A DNA stretch of 34,334 nucleotides from Oscillospiraceae bacterium (GTDB taxonomy: Bacteria > Bacillota > Clostridia > Oscillospirales > Acutalibacteraceae). This document shows positions 5,847-14,678 of the stretch, piece after piece. The stretch spans positions 1-34,334 of the forward strand of contig CADABX010000016.1 of the NCBI GenBank assembly GCA_902786285.1, read 5' to 3'. The translations under genes were made by a program, and so were the position numbers. Within the stretch, counting starts at the first letter, position 1; each line of letters opens with the position of its first letter. Below the pieces are notes generated by a model. That model did not search any database. It worked only from the letters and a program-made list of their open reading frames with translations, and was not told the DNA's origin.

Positions 5847-8516
5847 TCATCCGATCTCAAACAGGACAGTCGCCGGTTCGTTCGCCTTGCATTCCAGCGC
5901 CTGTGATTCTCCGCCGAGCGGACAGCTGACCGTGATCGTGCGGTTTTCCTGTGAAACGATGGTCGCGCTGACCGTGCCCGCGTCAAGATCCCATTGCATC
6001 GACTCTACCACAGCGCGGCATCTTGTGCGCAAACCGGTGACTTCGCCTTTTTGGAAGCCGCTCTGCGCCACACTCGGCAAAAGCTCGATGTTGCTTTCGT
6101 CGGAATACACAAGACTTTCGTTGATCATGCCGAGATAGCCGATGCAAAAATCGGTGCAATAGCAGCTGCCGCGGTCATAGTCGTGGTTTGTCATCAGCGA
6201 ATCATAGCGGATGCGGTGATTCATCAGCTTGAGCAACGCCGCCGTAAAGCTTTCGCTGTCCTTGAGCCGCGCCGCAATCAGCGCCCGGTGGACCAGCGCG
6301 TGGCTGGCTTCGTTTTCGCTTTCGCGGTTGGCAATGGCCTGCAGACAGGCGTCCTTCAACGCGTCGTCCTGCTGCGTTTCAAACAGCGGCCACACACAGT
6401 ACAGATGGCTCAGATGGCGGTGCTCGTTGTTTTCGCTGAACAGCGTCGTGGCCCATTCCTTGAGCGCGCCGCTGTCGTCAAACAGATACGGCGGCAGCTT
6501 GTCGAGCAATGCGTCCAGATCGCTCGTGTCGGCGTTTTTGTCCAGATACAGCCGAATATCACGCAGCATCCGCAGATTGTCGCGGCACGCGGCGATGTCG
6601 ATCGCGCAGTTTGCGTCGGACGGGCTCGGATAGTTGGCCGGGTTGTTTTCGGGCGAATAGGAGGGGAGGATGCAATAGTATTCGTCGGGCGCGAGCGACG
6701 TCTTTCCTGCCTCATAATGGATGCCGCCGTCTTTGTCGGTGTAGTATTCCGGCGTGAGCAGCTGCTTCCAGTAGTTGACGCTATTTTCAAGCAGAGGCAG
6801 CAGAATATCGCTTGTCAGTTTCAATGTGCCACGGGTGCGGATCGCGTTGAGCTGCGCATCGGTCAGATCTTCCTTGGCGGGGGAGAGCACACTGCGCAGC
6901 GCGTTGAGATCATAGGCATCGGACACCGGAAGGTCGAGATCTCCGTAGCACAGCCACGATTCAAACAGCGGCTGCAGCATCCACGACGCCCCGGCGTTCC
7001 AATAGCGGAACGGATAGGGGTAGCACGTCTCGGTGATGACCGCCTTGTCGCCGTCGGAATTGACCGGCGCCTGAATCGCGTCGTCAAAGCCGTGGGTCGC
7101 TTTTGCGTTTTCCTCCCAGTCCGGCATCTGCCGCAGCAAAAAGCTGACATAGCCGTCCACGAGCCGCGGCATATTGCCGGTGTTGAGCGACGACGTCTGC
7201 AAATTCACGTTCGCGTCCATCGTGTATTTGCTGCCCCAGCCGGTGTTGAATTCGCCTGTCCACATACCGTACAGCCGCGGGGTGGATACGCCGCCGGCGC
7301 AAAGATAGGCGTAGCGTCCGGCGTAGTAGGTGCGTGCGGCAAGATCGGCGCGGATCTGCTGTTTGCCTTTTTGCTTTGCAAGCAGCGTTTCGTTCGGCAG
7401 TGCGCTGCCGTCGCCGAGAGACAGCGACACAGCGTCAAATTGCGGCGAATAGATTGCAAGATGCGCCTGCAGCGCCGCGTCATAATCGAATCCGCCGCCG
7501 TTGCCGTATTTTTCTGCTACCGCTGAGGTTTTTGCATACAGCTCGTCAACCAGCGCAAACGACCGGGTGTCCTTGAACGCGTCTATGCTGCCCATCTCAT
7601 CGGTGCGGCCGGACAGCGTGATCAGATACACCTCCTGCGCGTCTGCAATGCGGATGCCGCAGTTGTCGCCGCTGAACTGTGTTTCGTCCGTTTGCTTTGT
7701 CAGCCCTACTTTTTCCTTTGTGCCGCCGACGGTGACCACATACGTCAGCGTGGCGTAGCCGCCGTTTTTCAGCTCGCTGTTTTCATAATCGGGGTAGTGC
7801 GCGACCAGCGCGAGACAGTCCGCTTTGTCGGAGACGAGCTTTTGATACGCGAGGTTTGTCTCGTCGCTCGAACCGAAGTTCGCCATCGACGAAAGATCGT
7901 CAAAGCTGAGCGTCAGATTGAGCTTTTTACCGTCAGACGACTGCCTGAGCTTCGTAATGACCGCGTCGTCCGCCATCGATGTAAACGACGTGCGCAGCCA
8001 GTTGCCGTCTTTGTTTTCAAAATAGACGCCGGTTTGCGACGTGAGATAGTCTGTGTAGCGGATATAGTCGCGCTTGCCCTTGCCGTCCAGCTCCAGCCGC
8101 AGCGCGCCGCCGGGGTGAAAGCGGTAGACGTCGTCGTAGCTTGCGTTGTCAATAATGTTTTCACCCTTCACAATCGCCTGACGCACCGGCTCCAGCTCGT
8201 CGCTCGTCACGGGGCAGTACCGCACGTTGACGTTCGGCATAATAAAATACATATTCTGGAAAATAAAGCTGTCGCTGTACGGGTCGCCGCTTTCCACAAA
8301 GCCCTGCATCCCGTTGCCGCTGACCATGCCTTGGCGCCATGCGTTGGTGGAGTTGCGCTTTTTGGCGGACAGGGTCGTATAGCGATAGCTGAACGACGCT
8401 TTGGTCGTGTCCGGAATCAGTTCATGCAGCACGGCGGAGTTTGGCGTGTTGCTGCAGGCACAAAGCAAAAGCAGCAGCAAAACCGTCAGCAATACGGCAG
8501 GGATCCTTTTTTTCAT
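5847..8516 (-). CDS. GH95-family glycosidase lipoprotein (alpha-L-fucosidase-like)
   Basis: An 889-residue surface lipoprotein: a hydrophobic leader and lipobox LCAC give a lipidated Cys21. The rest resembles glycoside hydrolase family 95 (alpha-L-fucosidase/alpha-L-galactosidase) end to end. Matches include a GNG..G segment (67-72) in the N-terminal domain, NVN (436-438), SPEN (621-624), HRHLSHLY (699-706), CTDFCIG (787-793, at the family's QIDGNFG position), and ELLPSVA...GLR near the C-terminus. From family knowledge, Asn436, Asn438, Glu623 and Asp789 would be the catalytic set. The usual NYWP motif after the Asn pair is absent (NLQTSSLNTGN), so substrate preference may differ. The start at ATG 8516 follows GAGGTGAT; a longer frame is rejected because it would cross the promoter. 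It has its own promoter and shares a terminator with the lipase paralogue. Confidence 0.78.
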   Translation of the reverse strand: MKKRIPAVLLTVLLLLLLCACSNTPNSAVLHELIPDTTKASFSYRYTTLSAKKRNSTNAWRQGMVSGNGMQGFVESGDPYSDSFIFQNMYFIMPNVNVRYCPVTSDELEPVRQAIVKGENIIDNASYDDVYRFHPGGALRLELDGKGKRDYIRYTDYLTSQTGVYFENKDGNWLRTSFTSMADDAVITKLRQSSDGKKLNLTLSFDDLSSMANFGSSDETNLAYQKLVSDKADCLALVAHYPDYENSELKNGGYATLTYVVTVGGTKEKVGLTKQTDETQFSGDNCGIRIADAQEVYLITLSGRTDEMGSIDAFKDTRSFALVDELYAKTSAVAEKYGNGGGFDYDAALQAHLAIYSPQFDAVSLSLGDGSALPNETLLAKQKGKQQIRADLAARTYYAGRYAYLCAGGVSTPRLYGMWTGEFNTGWGSKYTMDANVNLQTSSLNTGNMPRLVDGYVSFLLRQMPDWEENAKATHGFDDAIQAPVNSDGDKAVITETCYPYPFRYWNAGASWMLQPLFESWLCYGDLDLPVSDAYDLNALRSVLSPAKEDLTDAQLNAIRTRGTLKLTSDILLPLLENSVNYWKQLLTPEYYTDKDGGIHYEAGKTSLAPDEYYCILPSYSPENNPANYPSPSDANCAIDIAACRDNLRMLRDIRLYLDKNADTSDLDALLDKLPPYLFDDSGALKEWATTLFSENNEHRHLSHLYCVWPLFETQQDDALKDACLQAIANRESENEASHALVHRALIAARLKDSESFTAALLKLMNHRIRYDSLMTNHDYDRGSCYCTDFCIGYLGMINESLVYSDESNIELLPSVAQSGFQKGEVTGLRTRCRAVVESMQWDLDAGTVSATIVSQENRTITVSCPLGGESQALECKANEPATVLFEIG

Positions 8517-8535
8517 ATCTATCACCTCACGCTGT

Positions 8536-8564
8536 ATTATAACATAATCGGATATGCTTTCCAA
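8536..8564 (-). promoter_or_regulatory. Sigma-A promoter of the GH95 gene
   Basis: On the minus strand TTGGAA (8559-8564), 17 bases, TATAAT (8536-8541), with TGt directly before the -10 box (extended -10). It sits about 20 bases before the lipoprotein start codon. Confidence 0.82.
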
Positions 8565-8578
8565 TTGACGAAAAACAC

Positions 8579-8610
8579 AAAAAAGCGTGTGCCGTTTCTA
8601 CGACACACGC
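8579..8610 (-). terminator. Terminator of the pheST operon
   Basis: On the minus strand GCGTGTGTCG pairs with CGGCACACGC around TAGAAA (one mismatch), followed by six T. It starts about 20 bases after the pheT stop codon. Confidence 0.88.
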
Positions 8611-8629
8611 CAGTGTTATAGAACTGTCA

Positions 8630-11011
8630 TCAGGAACGCAGCTCAATGCCGAGCGCCTTGAGCGCCTTGATCGCGCGCTTCATGGCGGCGTCGGCTTCCT
8701 CGTCGGTCAGCGTGCGGTCCGCCGCACGCATCTTGATCGAGAACGCTACGCTCTTTTTGCCCTGCGGAATCTGCGAACCGACATAGACGTCGAACAGCGA
8801 GATGCCTTCGAGAATCTTGCCGACCGCTTCACCGATCTTCTTTTCCAGGCCGAGCACCGGCAGATCGATATCGCACACAAACGCGAGGTCGCGGGTGGAC
8901 GCCGGGAAGCGCGGAAGCTGGTGATATTTGCGGTCGGTGTTGCCGATCGCGAGCAGCGACGCGAAGTCGGCCTGCGCAAGATAAGCTTTGACGCCGATCT
9001 CATAATTCGCGAGCACAGCCGGATGCACTTCGCCCAGCAGTGCGATGCGTTTGCCGTCCACGGTGATCTCGGCGGTTCTGCCCGGGTGGAAGGTCGGGTC
9101 GTCCGTCACCGCGGCCACGTCGTACTCGTCCACACCACAGGCATACAGCAGCTCTTCCACAACGCCCTTGAGCGTAAAGAAGTCGCAGCCGTCGCCATAC
9201 ATCCCCATGGTGACCATCTGGTTTTCGTCCGGGAGCTGTTCAGTGCCGTTCGGAATATACTCGTTGGAGATTTCAAACAGCTTTGCACTTTCATTGCGGT
9301 TATTGTAGTTGCGCGAAAGCACGTCGAGCATCGACGGCAGCACGGTCGTGCGCATCACGCTGGTGTCTTCGCCGAGCGGATTGCTGATGACCACGCTGTT
9401 TCTCTTTTTGCTGTCCTTCGGCAGCCGGATCTTGTCGTAATGCTTCGGGCTGATAAATGAGAAGGTTGCAATCTCACTCAGTCCGCATCCAAGCAGGGTT
9501 GCCGAAATGCGGCGTTCCAGCTTCTGCGCGTCGGTCATCTTGGCGTTGGCAACGCCGGCCAGCGGACGGTTCGGGATATTCTGGTAGCCGTAGAAGCGGG
9601 CGATCTCCTCCGAAATGTCGGCCTGATGCTCAATATCGCCGCGGAACGACGGAATATAGATCGTGCCGTCCTCCACCTTGAAATCGATGCGTTCGAGGAT
9701 CGCTTTCTGTTCTTCGGCGCTCACGTTGATACCGATGAATTCGTTGACCCATTCCGGCTTGAACGGCAGCGTGCGCACCGCGCGGTTGGATTTGTCGCAG
9801 TCGATGATACCGGTGATCACGTCGCCGGCGTCGAGCTGTTCCACCAGCTCCAGCGCACGCAGAATCGCGGGCATGCAGGCGGCGGGGTCGAGTTCCTTTT
9901 CATACCGGCCGCTCGCCTCCGTGCGCATACCGAGCTTTTTGGCGGTGATGCGTGTCGTCGGGCCGTTGAAGCAGGCGGATTCAAACACGATCGTGTTCGT
10001 GTCGTCCATAATGCCGCTGTATTCGCCGCCCATCACACCGGCCACAGCCACAGGCTTTTCGGCGTCGGCAATCACGAGCATGCTCTCGTCGAGCGTGCGT
10101 TCCACGCCGTCGAGCGTTGTGATCTGTTCGCCGCTTTTTGCGGTGCGCACAATCACGCTGTTGCCCTTGAGGAACCGCAGGTCAAACGCGTGCATCGGCT
10201 GGCCGTATTCGAGCATCACATAGTTCGTGATATCCACAATGTTGTTGATCGGGCGCACGCCGCACGCACGCAGACGCTCGCGCATCCAGCGCGGCGAAGG
10301 CTTGACGCGGACGTTTTCCACAACAGCGCCGCAATACCGGTAGCAGCGCTCGGGGTTGAGGATGTCGACCGACAGGAAATCATGGACGTCCTTGCCGCTG
10401 CCCTTAACCGTCGGCGTGTGCAGCTTAAGCGGCGTCCGGAAGGTGGCGGCGGCTTCGCGCGCCAGACCGATGACGGACAGACAGTCCGGACGGTTGGAGG
10501 TGATCTCAAACTCCGTTACGGTGTCGTTGAGGCCGATCGCTTCGCGGATATCGATGCCGAGCGTTTTGTCGCAGTCGTCGCCGAGCACAAAAATGCCGTC
10601 TTCGATCGCATAGGGGAAGTCGTGTGCCGTCAGACCCAGTTCGCCCAGCGAACAGAGCATGCCGCAGCTTTCCACACCGCGCAGCTTACCTTTTTTGATA
10701 TGCTGTCCGCCGTGTACGACGGAATCATCCATCGCCACGGGAACAACGTCACCCACTTTGAGGTTCTGTGCGCCGGTCACGATCTGGATCGGAGCGTCCT
10801 GCGCCACGTTTACCATACAGATCCACATGTGATCGGAATCCGGGTGGCGTTCGAGCGATTCGATTTTGCCTGTAACAATATTGGAAAGGCCGGCGCCTTC
10901 CTTTTCAAATGCTTCGACCTTGGAGCCGGAAAGCGTCATTTCATCTGCAAATTCCTTATCCGTGCAGGACAGATCCACGAAATCAAGCAGCCATTTTTTG
11001 GAAAGATTCAT
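8630..11011 (-). CDS. pheT: Phenylalanine--tRNA ligase beta subunit
   Basis: The 793-residue beta chain of the alpha2-beta2 phenylalanyl-tRNA synthetase, which charges tRNA-Phe in the cytosol. The length is normal for bacterial PheT. MNLSKKWLLDFVD opens the chain, a tRNA-binding (EMAP/OB) domain spans about residues 40-150, and the B3/B4 editing region and B5 domain follow (SNRPDCLSVIGLAREAAA; NNIVDITNYVMLEYGQPMHA). A catalytic-like core comes next, and an FDX-ACB anticodon-binding domain fills the last ~95 residues (YHQLPRFPASTRDLAFV onward). It starts 14 bases after the pheS stop, with AAGGAGGTG as ribosome binding site, so the two subunits are co-translated from one T-box-controlled mRNA. 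Confidence 0.97.
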   Translation of the reverse strand: MNLSKKWLLDFVDLSCTDKEFADEMTLSGSKVEAFEKEGAGLSNIVTGKIESLERHPDSDHMWICMVNVAQDAPIQIVTGAQNLKVGDVVPVAMDDSVVHGGQHIKKGKLRGVESCGMLCSLGELGLTAHDFPYAIEDGIFVLGDDCDKTLGIDIREAIGLNDTVTEFEITSNRPDCLSVIGLAREAAATFRTPLKLHTPTVKGSGKDVHDFLSVDILNPERCYRYCGAVVENVRVKPSPRWMRERLRACGVRPINNIVDITNYVMLEYGQPMHAFDLRFLKGNSVIVRTAKSGEQITTLDGVERTLDESMLVIADAEKPVAVAGVMGGEYSGIMDDTNTIVFESACFNGPTTRITAKKLGMRTEASGRYEKELDPAACMPAILRALELVEQLDAGDVITGIIDCDKSNRAVRTLPFKPEWVNEFIGINVSAEEQKAILERIDFKVEDGTIYIPSFRGDIEHQADISEEIARFYGYQNIPNRPLAGVANAKMTDAQKLERRISATLLGCGLSEIATFSFISPKHYDKIRLPKDSKKRNSVVISNPLGEDTSVMRTTVLPSMLDVLSRNYNNRNESAKLFEISNEYIPNGTEQLPDENQMVTMGMYGDGCDFFTLKGVVEELLYACGVDEYDVAAVTDDPTFHPGRTAEITVDGKRIALLGEVHPAVLANYEIGVKAYLAQADFASLLAIGNTDRKYHQLPRFPASTRDLAFVCDIDLPVLGLEKKIGEAVGKILEGISLFDVYVGSQIPQGKKSVAFSIKMRAADRTLTDEEADAAMKRAIKALKALGIELRS

Positions 11012-11025
11012 TTGTCGGCACCTCC

Positions 11026-12045
11026 TTAAAACTGACCCAGAAAACGCACGTCGTTTTCATACAGCAAACGCATGTCGTCGATGTTGAAACGGAACATGAC
11101 CAATCGTTCCAGACCGATGCCGAACGCGAAGCCGCTGTAAACGTCGGGGTCGACGCCGCAGTTTTTGAGCACCTTCGGGTGCACCATGCCGCCGCCGAGA
11201 ATCTCGATCCAGCCCTCGCCCTTGCACATCGGGCAGCCTTTGCCGCCGCAGTTGAAGCACGAGACGTCGATTTCACACGAGGGCTCGGTAAACGGGAAGT
11301 GGTGCGGGCGCAGACGGATCTTGGTGTCTTCGCCGTACAGGCTCTTGGCAAACGATTCGAGGTTGCCCTTGAGGTCGGCCATCGTGATGCCCTTGTCAAC
11401 AACCAGACCTTCGATCTGATGGAAGATCGGGGAGTGCGTGGCGTCCACCGCGTCCGAACGGTATACGCGGCCCGGTGCAATCACGCGAATGGGCGGCTTC
11501 TGCTTTTCCATCACGCGGATCTGGCAGGGCGAGGTCTGCGTGCGAAGCAGCATGTTTTCAGTGATATAAAACGTATCCTGCGTGTCACGGGCAGGGTGCT
11601 CCTTCGGGATATTGAGCGCTTCAAAGTTATAGTAGTCCCATTCGATCTCGGGGCCGCTGGCAACGGAGAAGCCCATCCCGTAAAAGATGTCCTTCACTTC
11701 GTCGAGCACGATCGACAGCGGGTGCTTGTGGCCGAGCGGCTGTGCCTTTGCGGGCATTGTAACGTCGATCTTTTCCGCTTTCAGCTTTTCTTCGAGCATA
11801 CGCTCCTTGATCTGCTCCACGTTTTCCTGAATATGCGCTTCAATATCGGCGCGGATGTCGTTGGCGAGCTGACCGATCACGGGGCGTTCCTCCGCCGTCA
11901 GCTTGCCCATGCCCTTGAGAATCGCCGTCAGTTCGCCCTTTTTGCCGAGAAACCTTACGCGCGCGGCGTCAAGCTCCTGCAGCGAACGCGCCTGCTGCAG
12001 CGCTTCGGCTGCCTTTGCCCGAATTTCTTCGAGTTGCTGTTTCAT
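11026..12045 (-). CDS. pheS: Phenylalanine--tRNA ligase alpha subunit
   Basis: The 339-residue catalytic alpha subunit of phenylalanyl-tRNA synthetase. An N-terminal coiled coil ([20 protein letters not shown] and onward) is followed by the class II synthetase core: [10 protein letters not shown], the motif-2 region ([25 protein letters not shown]), [12 protein letters not shown]-like [13 protein letters not shown], and the motif-3 GIGLERLVM near the end. Four cysteines ([12 protein letters not shown]) form a Cys-rich loop seen in many PheS proteins. The ATG at 12045 is chosen because AAGGA precedes it and the length then matches the family; a longer open frame runs backward through the T-box terminator and is not coding. 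It is first in the pheST operon and regulated by the upstream T-box. Confidence 0.97.
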   Translation of the reverse strand: MKQQLEEIRAKAAEALQQARSLQELDAARVRFLGKKGELTAILKGMGKLTAEERPVIGQLANDIRADIEAHIQENVEQIKERMLEEKLKAEKIDVTMPAKAQPLGHKHPLSIVLDEVKDIFYGMGFSVASGPEIEWDYYNFEALNIPKEHPARDTQDTFYITENMLLRTQTSPCQIRVMEKQKPPIRVIAPGRVYRSDAVDATHSPIFHQIEGLVVDKGITMADLKGNLESFAKSLYGEDTKIRLRPHHFPFTEPSCEIDVSCFNCGGKGCPMCKGEGWIEILGGGMVHPKVLKNCGVDPDVYSGFAFGIGLERLVMFRFNIDDMRLLYENDVRFLGQF

Positions 12046-12094
12046 GTTGAACCAGTCCTTTCTGTCTATATTCTGCGTTTTGATTCGGGATAAA

Positions 12095-12147
12095 GAAAAA
12101 ACTTCATCCCCGTGCTGCCGCCTGCGCGGCAAACCAAAGGGACGAAG
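12095..12147 (-). terminator. Conditional terminator of the pheST T-box
   Basis: On the minus strand CTTCGTCCC (12139-12147) pairs with GGGGATGAAG (12102-12111), enclosing an inner GC-rich hairpin (GCCGCGCAGGCGGC), followed by six or seven T (12095-12101). The 5' arm lies just after the T-box antiterminator element. Confidence 0.9.
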
Positions 12148-12376
12148 AAACTCTCCGCGGTACCACCCTGATTTTTGCTCTTTGTTTCCCGAGCAAACAC
12201 TCTTGTACCATATAACGGTCGTAACCCGTCAAAGCCTACAGCGTATCCGGAAACACGGTTCAGCTTTGCCGCTCCGAAGTGAACTTCAACGCCCGAATCA
12301 TGGAAAACGGCTTGCAGCTATTGCCGTTTCTCTCTGGCCCGTTCAAAGCGTCTACTCTCTTCTTCCACGCGTTGTC
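12095..12376 (-). promoter_or_regulatory. Phenylalanine T-box riboswitch leader of pheST
   Basis: The minus-strand RNA between the pheST promoter and pheS has the full T-box layout. Stem I carries an AGAGTAG motif and AGAGAG distal bulge. A candidate specifier UUC (Phe) lies at 12281-12283 in GAAGTTCACTTC. The hallmark AGGGTGGTACCGCGG (12155-12169) pairs with the NCCA end of uncharged tRNA, and the competing terminator follows. Uncharged tRNA-Phe would stabilise the antiterminator and allow pheST transcription; charged tRNA would cause termination. The T-box sequence is diagnostic. The specifier assignment is read by eye but agrees with the gene controlled. Confidence 0.95.
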
Positions 12377-12382
12377 CTGTCT

Positions 12383-12411
12383 AATTTAGCACAGAATCAA
12401 ATTTATTGCAA
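12383..12411 (-). promoter_or_regulatory. Sigma-A promoter of the pheST T-box transcript
   Basis: On the minus strand TTGCAA (12406-12411), 17 bases, TAAATT (12383-12388), placing the transcript start near 12376, just ahead of T-box stem I. Confidence 0.75.
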
Positions 12412-12429
12412 GAGATGTTGCAAAAAAAC

Positions 12430-12458
12430 TTTAAATTTTTTGCATAGTATGGTAAAAT
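12430..12458 (+). promoter_or_regulatory. Weak candidate promoter of nnr
   Basis: TTTAAA (12430-12435), 17 bases, TAAAAT (12453-12458), in an AT-rich stretch between the divergent pheST promoter and nnr. The -35 match is only four of six. Confidence 0.42.
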
Positions 12459-12489
12459 GAATCGAAAAAGCGAAACAGGAGGGTTCCCG

Positions 12490-14037
12490 ATGCGTCTTTT
12501 AACCAGTGAAGAAATGAAACGCGTGGAGGCACACGCTGCAAAATACGGCCTGTCGTATCACCGGATGATGGAAAATGCCGGCGCAGCGTGCGCGCGCAAT
12601 ATTCGTTCCGTGGTGGAAAAAGAACCCGGCACGCGCCGCAATGTTGCCATTCTCTGCGGCAAGGGCAACAACGGCGGCGACGGCTTTGTCATCGCACGCA
12701 AGCTGCTCGACAGCGGCTACCGCGTGTGTCTGATCCTGCTTTCGGGCTATCCCGGCACGAACGAGGCGGAATATATGTATAAGATGACGGCGGAGCTCAA
12801 TATCCCGACCGTCTGGTACGACGCCGACCCGCCGAAGGCCGCACAGACGATCAAAACGGCGGATATTCTGGTCGATGCCGTGTTCGGCTTCAGCTTTTAC
12901 GGCACGATCAAACCGGAAATGGCCAAGGTGTTCGCGCTGTTCAACGACGCCGAGGGCATCAAATTTGCAATCGATATTCCCTCCGGCGCCTACTGCGACA
13001 GCGGCCGGTGCGATCCCGGCTGCATTCGTGCCGACTATACGATCGCGGTTTCCGCACTGAAGCCGGCGCATATTTTGCATCCGGCGTCCGATTGCTGCGG
13101 TGATATCATCATCGCCTCGATCGGCATTCCGGAGGAAAGCTTCGCTGCGGTTGGCAGCAGTATGTATACCTATCACGCGAACGAGATCGCCGCGCGGTTC
13201 CCGAAGCGCAGGATCGACGCGCACAAGGGCGACTTCGGCCATCTGCTGTGCATCTGCGGCAGCTATACGATGCCCGGCGCAGCCTATATGGCGGCCAAAG
13301 CAGCGCTGCGCTCCGGCGTCGGTCTTGTCACCTGCGCCTTCCCGCGCTCAATCTATCCGACCATGACGGCCAAACTGACCGAAACGCTGTTTTTGCCGCT
13401 CGAGGAGACAGCCGACGGCGCGCTCTCGCGCAACTGTATTCCGCGTCTGCTTCAACGGCTGGATCAATACGACGCCATCGTGATCGGCTGCGGCATGTCC
13501 GTGTGTGCAGATACCGCCGCGGTGCTGCAGGCCGTGCTCGAAAACGCAAAGGTGCCTGTGATCGTGGACGCCGACGGGATCAATCTGCTGTCGAAAAATA
13601 TCAATCTGCTGCAAAACGCGGCCTGCCCGGTTGTGCTGACGCCGCATCCGAAGGAGATGTCGCGCCTTTGCGGTCTTCCGGTGCCGCAGGTGCAGTCCGA
13701 CCGCACCGGCACGGCACGCAGCTTTTCCCACGCGCAGGGAGTTTTTGTGGCGCTCAAAGGCGCCAACACTGTGATCGCGTCGCCGGACGACAACCGGATC
13801 TATGTCAATGTAACAGGTAACAACGGCCTTGCCAAGGGTGGCAGCGGCGATGTGCTTGCCGGAATGCTCGGCGCGTTTGCGGCGCAAAGAATGGATCTGC
13901 ACGACGCGCTTTGTGTCGGCGTCTATCTGCACGGACACTGTGCCGACGAGGTGGCGCAGAATTTGTCCAGAACCGGCATGCTGCCGACCGATGTGATTGA
14001 GGCGCTGCCTGCGTGCTACGCCGATTTTGAATCCTGA
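12490..14037 (+). CDS. nnr: Bifunctional NAD(P)H-hydrate epimerase/dehydratase
   Basis: A 515-residue two-domain enzyme that repairs NADHX and NADPHX, the damaged hydrated forms of the reduced cofactors. The N-terminal YjeF_N domain (about 1-215) epimerises the S and R forms; CGKGNNGGDGFVIARKL is its nucleotide-binding signature. The C-terminal ribokinase-like domain (about 225-515) is the ADP-dependent dehydratase, with HKGDFGHLL, VIGCGMS, VDADGINLL, LTPHPKEM and the anion-hole motif GGSGDVLAGM. The length fits the fused bacterial form. The start at ATG 12490 follows AGGAGGG; an in-frame ATG 33 bases upstream overlaps the candidate -10 box and is rejected. It is divergent from the pheST T-box and followed by mazF. 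Confidence 0.95.
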   Translation: MRLLTSEEMKRVEAHAAKYGLSYHRMMENAGAACARNIRSVVEKEPGTRRNVAILCGKGNNGGDGFVIARKLLDSGYRVCLILLSGYPGTNEAEYMYKMTAELNIPTVWYDADPPKAAQTIKTADILVDAVFGFSFYGTIKPEMAKVFALFNDAEGIKFAIDIPSGAYCDSGRCDPGCIRADYTIAVSALKPAHILHPASDCCGDIIIASIGIPEESFAAVGSSMYTYHANEIAARFPKRRIDAHKGDFGHLLCICGSYTMPGAAYMAAKAALRSGVGLVTCAFPRSIYPTMTAKLTETLFLPLEETADGALSRNCIPRLLQRLDQYDAIVIGCGMSVCADTAAVLQAVLENAKVPVIVDADGINLLSKNINLLQNAACPVVLTPHPKEMSRLCGLPVPQVQSDRTGTARSFSHAQGVFVALKGANTVIASPDDNRIYVNVTGNNGLAKGGSGDVLAGMLGAFAAQRMDLHDALCVGVYLHGHCADEVAQNLSRTGMLPTDVIEALPACYADFES

Positions 14038-14048
14038 CGTTTTTCGCG

Positions 14049-14073
14049 CCCGCGCTCGGAACGGATGCGCGGG
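14049..14073 (+). terminator. Possible hairpin after nnr
   Basis: CCCGCGC (14049-14055) pairs with GCGCGGG (14067-14073) around an 11-base loop, but only a few T follow. It may be a weak or factor-assisted terminator, or an RNA stabiliser. Confidence 0.35.
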
Positions 14074-14163
14074 TTCAACATAGAATAAGAATGCTCCCCA
14101 TGTTTATTTTGCTTTTCTTTCGGTCATACTAGCTTTGACAGCAAAAACAGGGGAGAGACAACA

Positions 14164-14541
14164 ATGACAGTCAAACGCGGCGATATCTATTATGCCGATT
14201 TACGTCCCGTGGTCGGCTCGGAGCAGGGCGGTGTGCGCCCGGTCCTGATCGTGCAAAACGACGTCGGCAACAAATACAGTCCGACCGTGATCGCAGCCGC
14301 CATTACCAGCCGCACCGGCAAAACGCCGTTGCCGACCCACATACAGGTGGACGCAAAGGACAGCGGGCTGCAGAAGGATTCGATCGTTTTGCTCGAGCAG
14401 GTACGCACGCTGGATAAACAGCGGCTGCGTACCCGCATGGGCGCCCTGAATGAAAAAGACATGCAGCGCATAGACCGCGCAATCTTCGTGTCGCTTGGGT
14501 TGGCATCTTCCGCCGACCTCGGCGCGGCGGTGCATTCCTGA
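14164..14541 (+). CDS. mazF: MazF/PemK-family endoribonuclease toxin, no antitoxin beside it
   Basis: A 125-residue protein of the PemK/MazF (NdoA/EndoA) family, sequence-specific mRNA interferases. The N-terminus MTVKRGDIYYADL, GGVRPVLIVQND (22-33, with Arg25), AAITS (45-49, Thr48) and LLEQVRTLDKQRL (76-88) match the conserved RNA-binding and catalytic regions of the B. subtilis EndoA group, and the length fits. In related Firmicutes the antitoxin mazE/ndoAI lies just upstream. Here the 126 bases between nnr and mazF hold no credible reading frame, so the toxin appears solitary. GGGGAG lies eight bases before the ATG. The terminator overlaps the stop codon. The nnr-to-mazF order is a familiar Firmicutes neighbourhood. 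Confidence 0.92.
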   Translation: MTVKRGDIYYADLRPVVGSEQGGVRPVLIVQNDVGNKYSPTVIAAAITSRTGKTPLPTHIQVDAKDSGLQKDSIVLLEQVRTLDKQRLRTRMGALNEKDMQRIDRAIFVSLGLASSADLGAAVHS

Positions 14542-14558
14542 GCGGAATGCACCTTTTT
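14529..14558 (+). terminator. Terminator overlapping the mazF stop codon
   Basis: GGTGCATTCC (14529-14538) pairs perfectly with GGAATGCACC (14544-14553) around TGAGC, followed by five T. The mazF TGA (14539-14541) is in the loop and the 5' arm encodes the last residues. Confidence 0.9.
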
Positions 14559-14617
14559 GATTTCGATTGCAACAAAATTGCCAATTCGTGAAATATTTTT
14601 GACGACTCAAAAAATGA

Positions 14618-14646
14618 TTGACAACAGAAAATGAAAATGATAGAAT
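14618..14646 (+). promoter_or_regulatory. Strong sigma-A promoter of the 14679 gene
   Basis: TTGACA (14618-14623), 17 bases, TAGAAT (14641-14646), in AT-rich DNA 33 bases before the start codon. Confidence 0.87.
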
Positions 14647-14678
14647 AAACATGAATAAAAGTAAAGGAGTCATGCTTT

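Noticed and set aside
5847-8516. Apparent loss of a catalytic acid near HRHLSHL in the GH95-like protein
   Set aside because: The spacing of the B. bifidum catalytic residues as I recall them puts the key Asp nearer the QIDGNFG-like site, where Asp789 is present; no residue is clearly missing.
12046-12132. Upstream extension of pheS into the T-box terminator
   Set aside because: The frame is open by chance; the ribosome site and family length place the start at 12045.
14078-14125. CATAGAAT and CATACT boxes before mazF as promoter elements
   Set aside because: No matching -35 at a workable distance for sigma-A or sigma-E.
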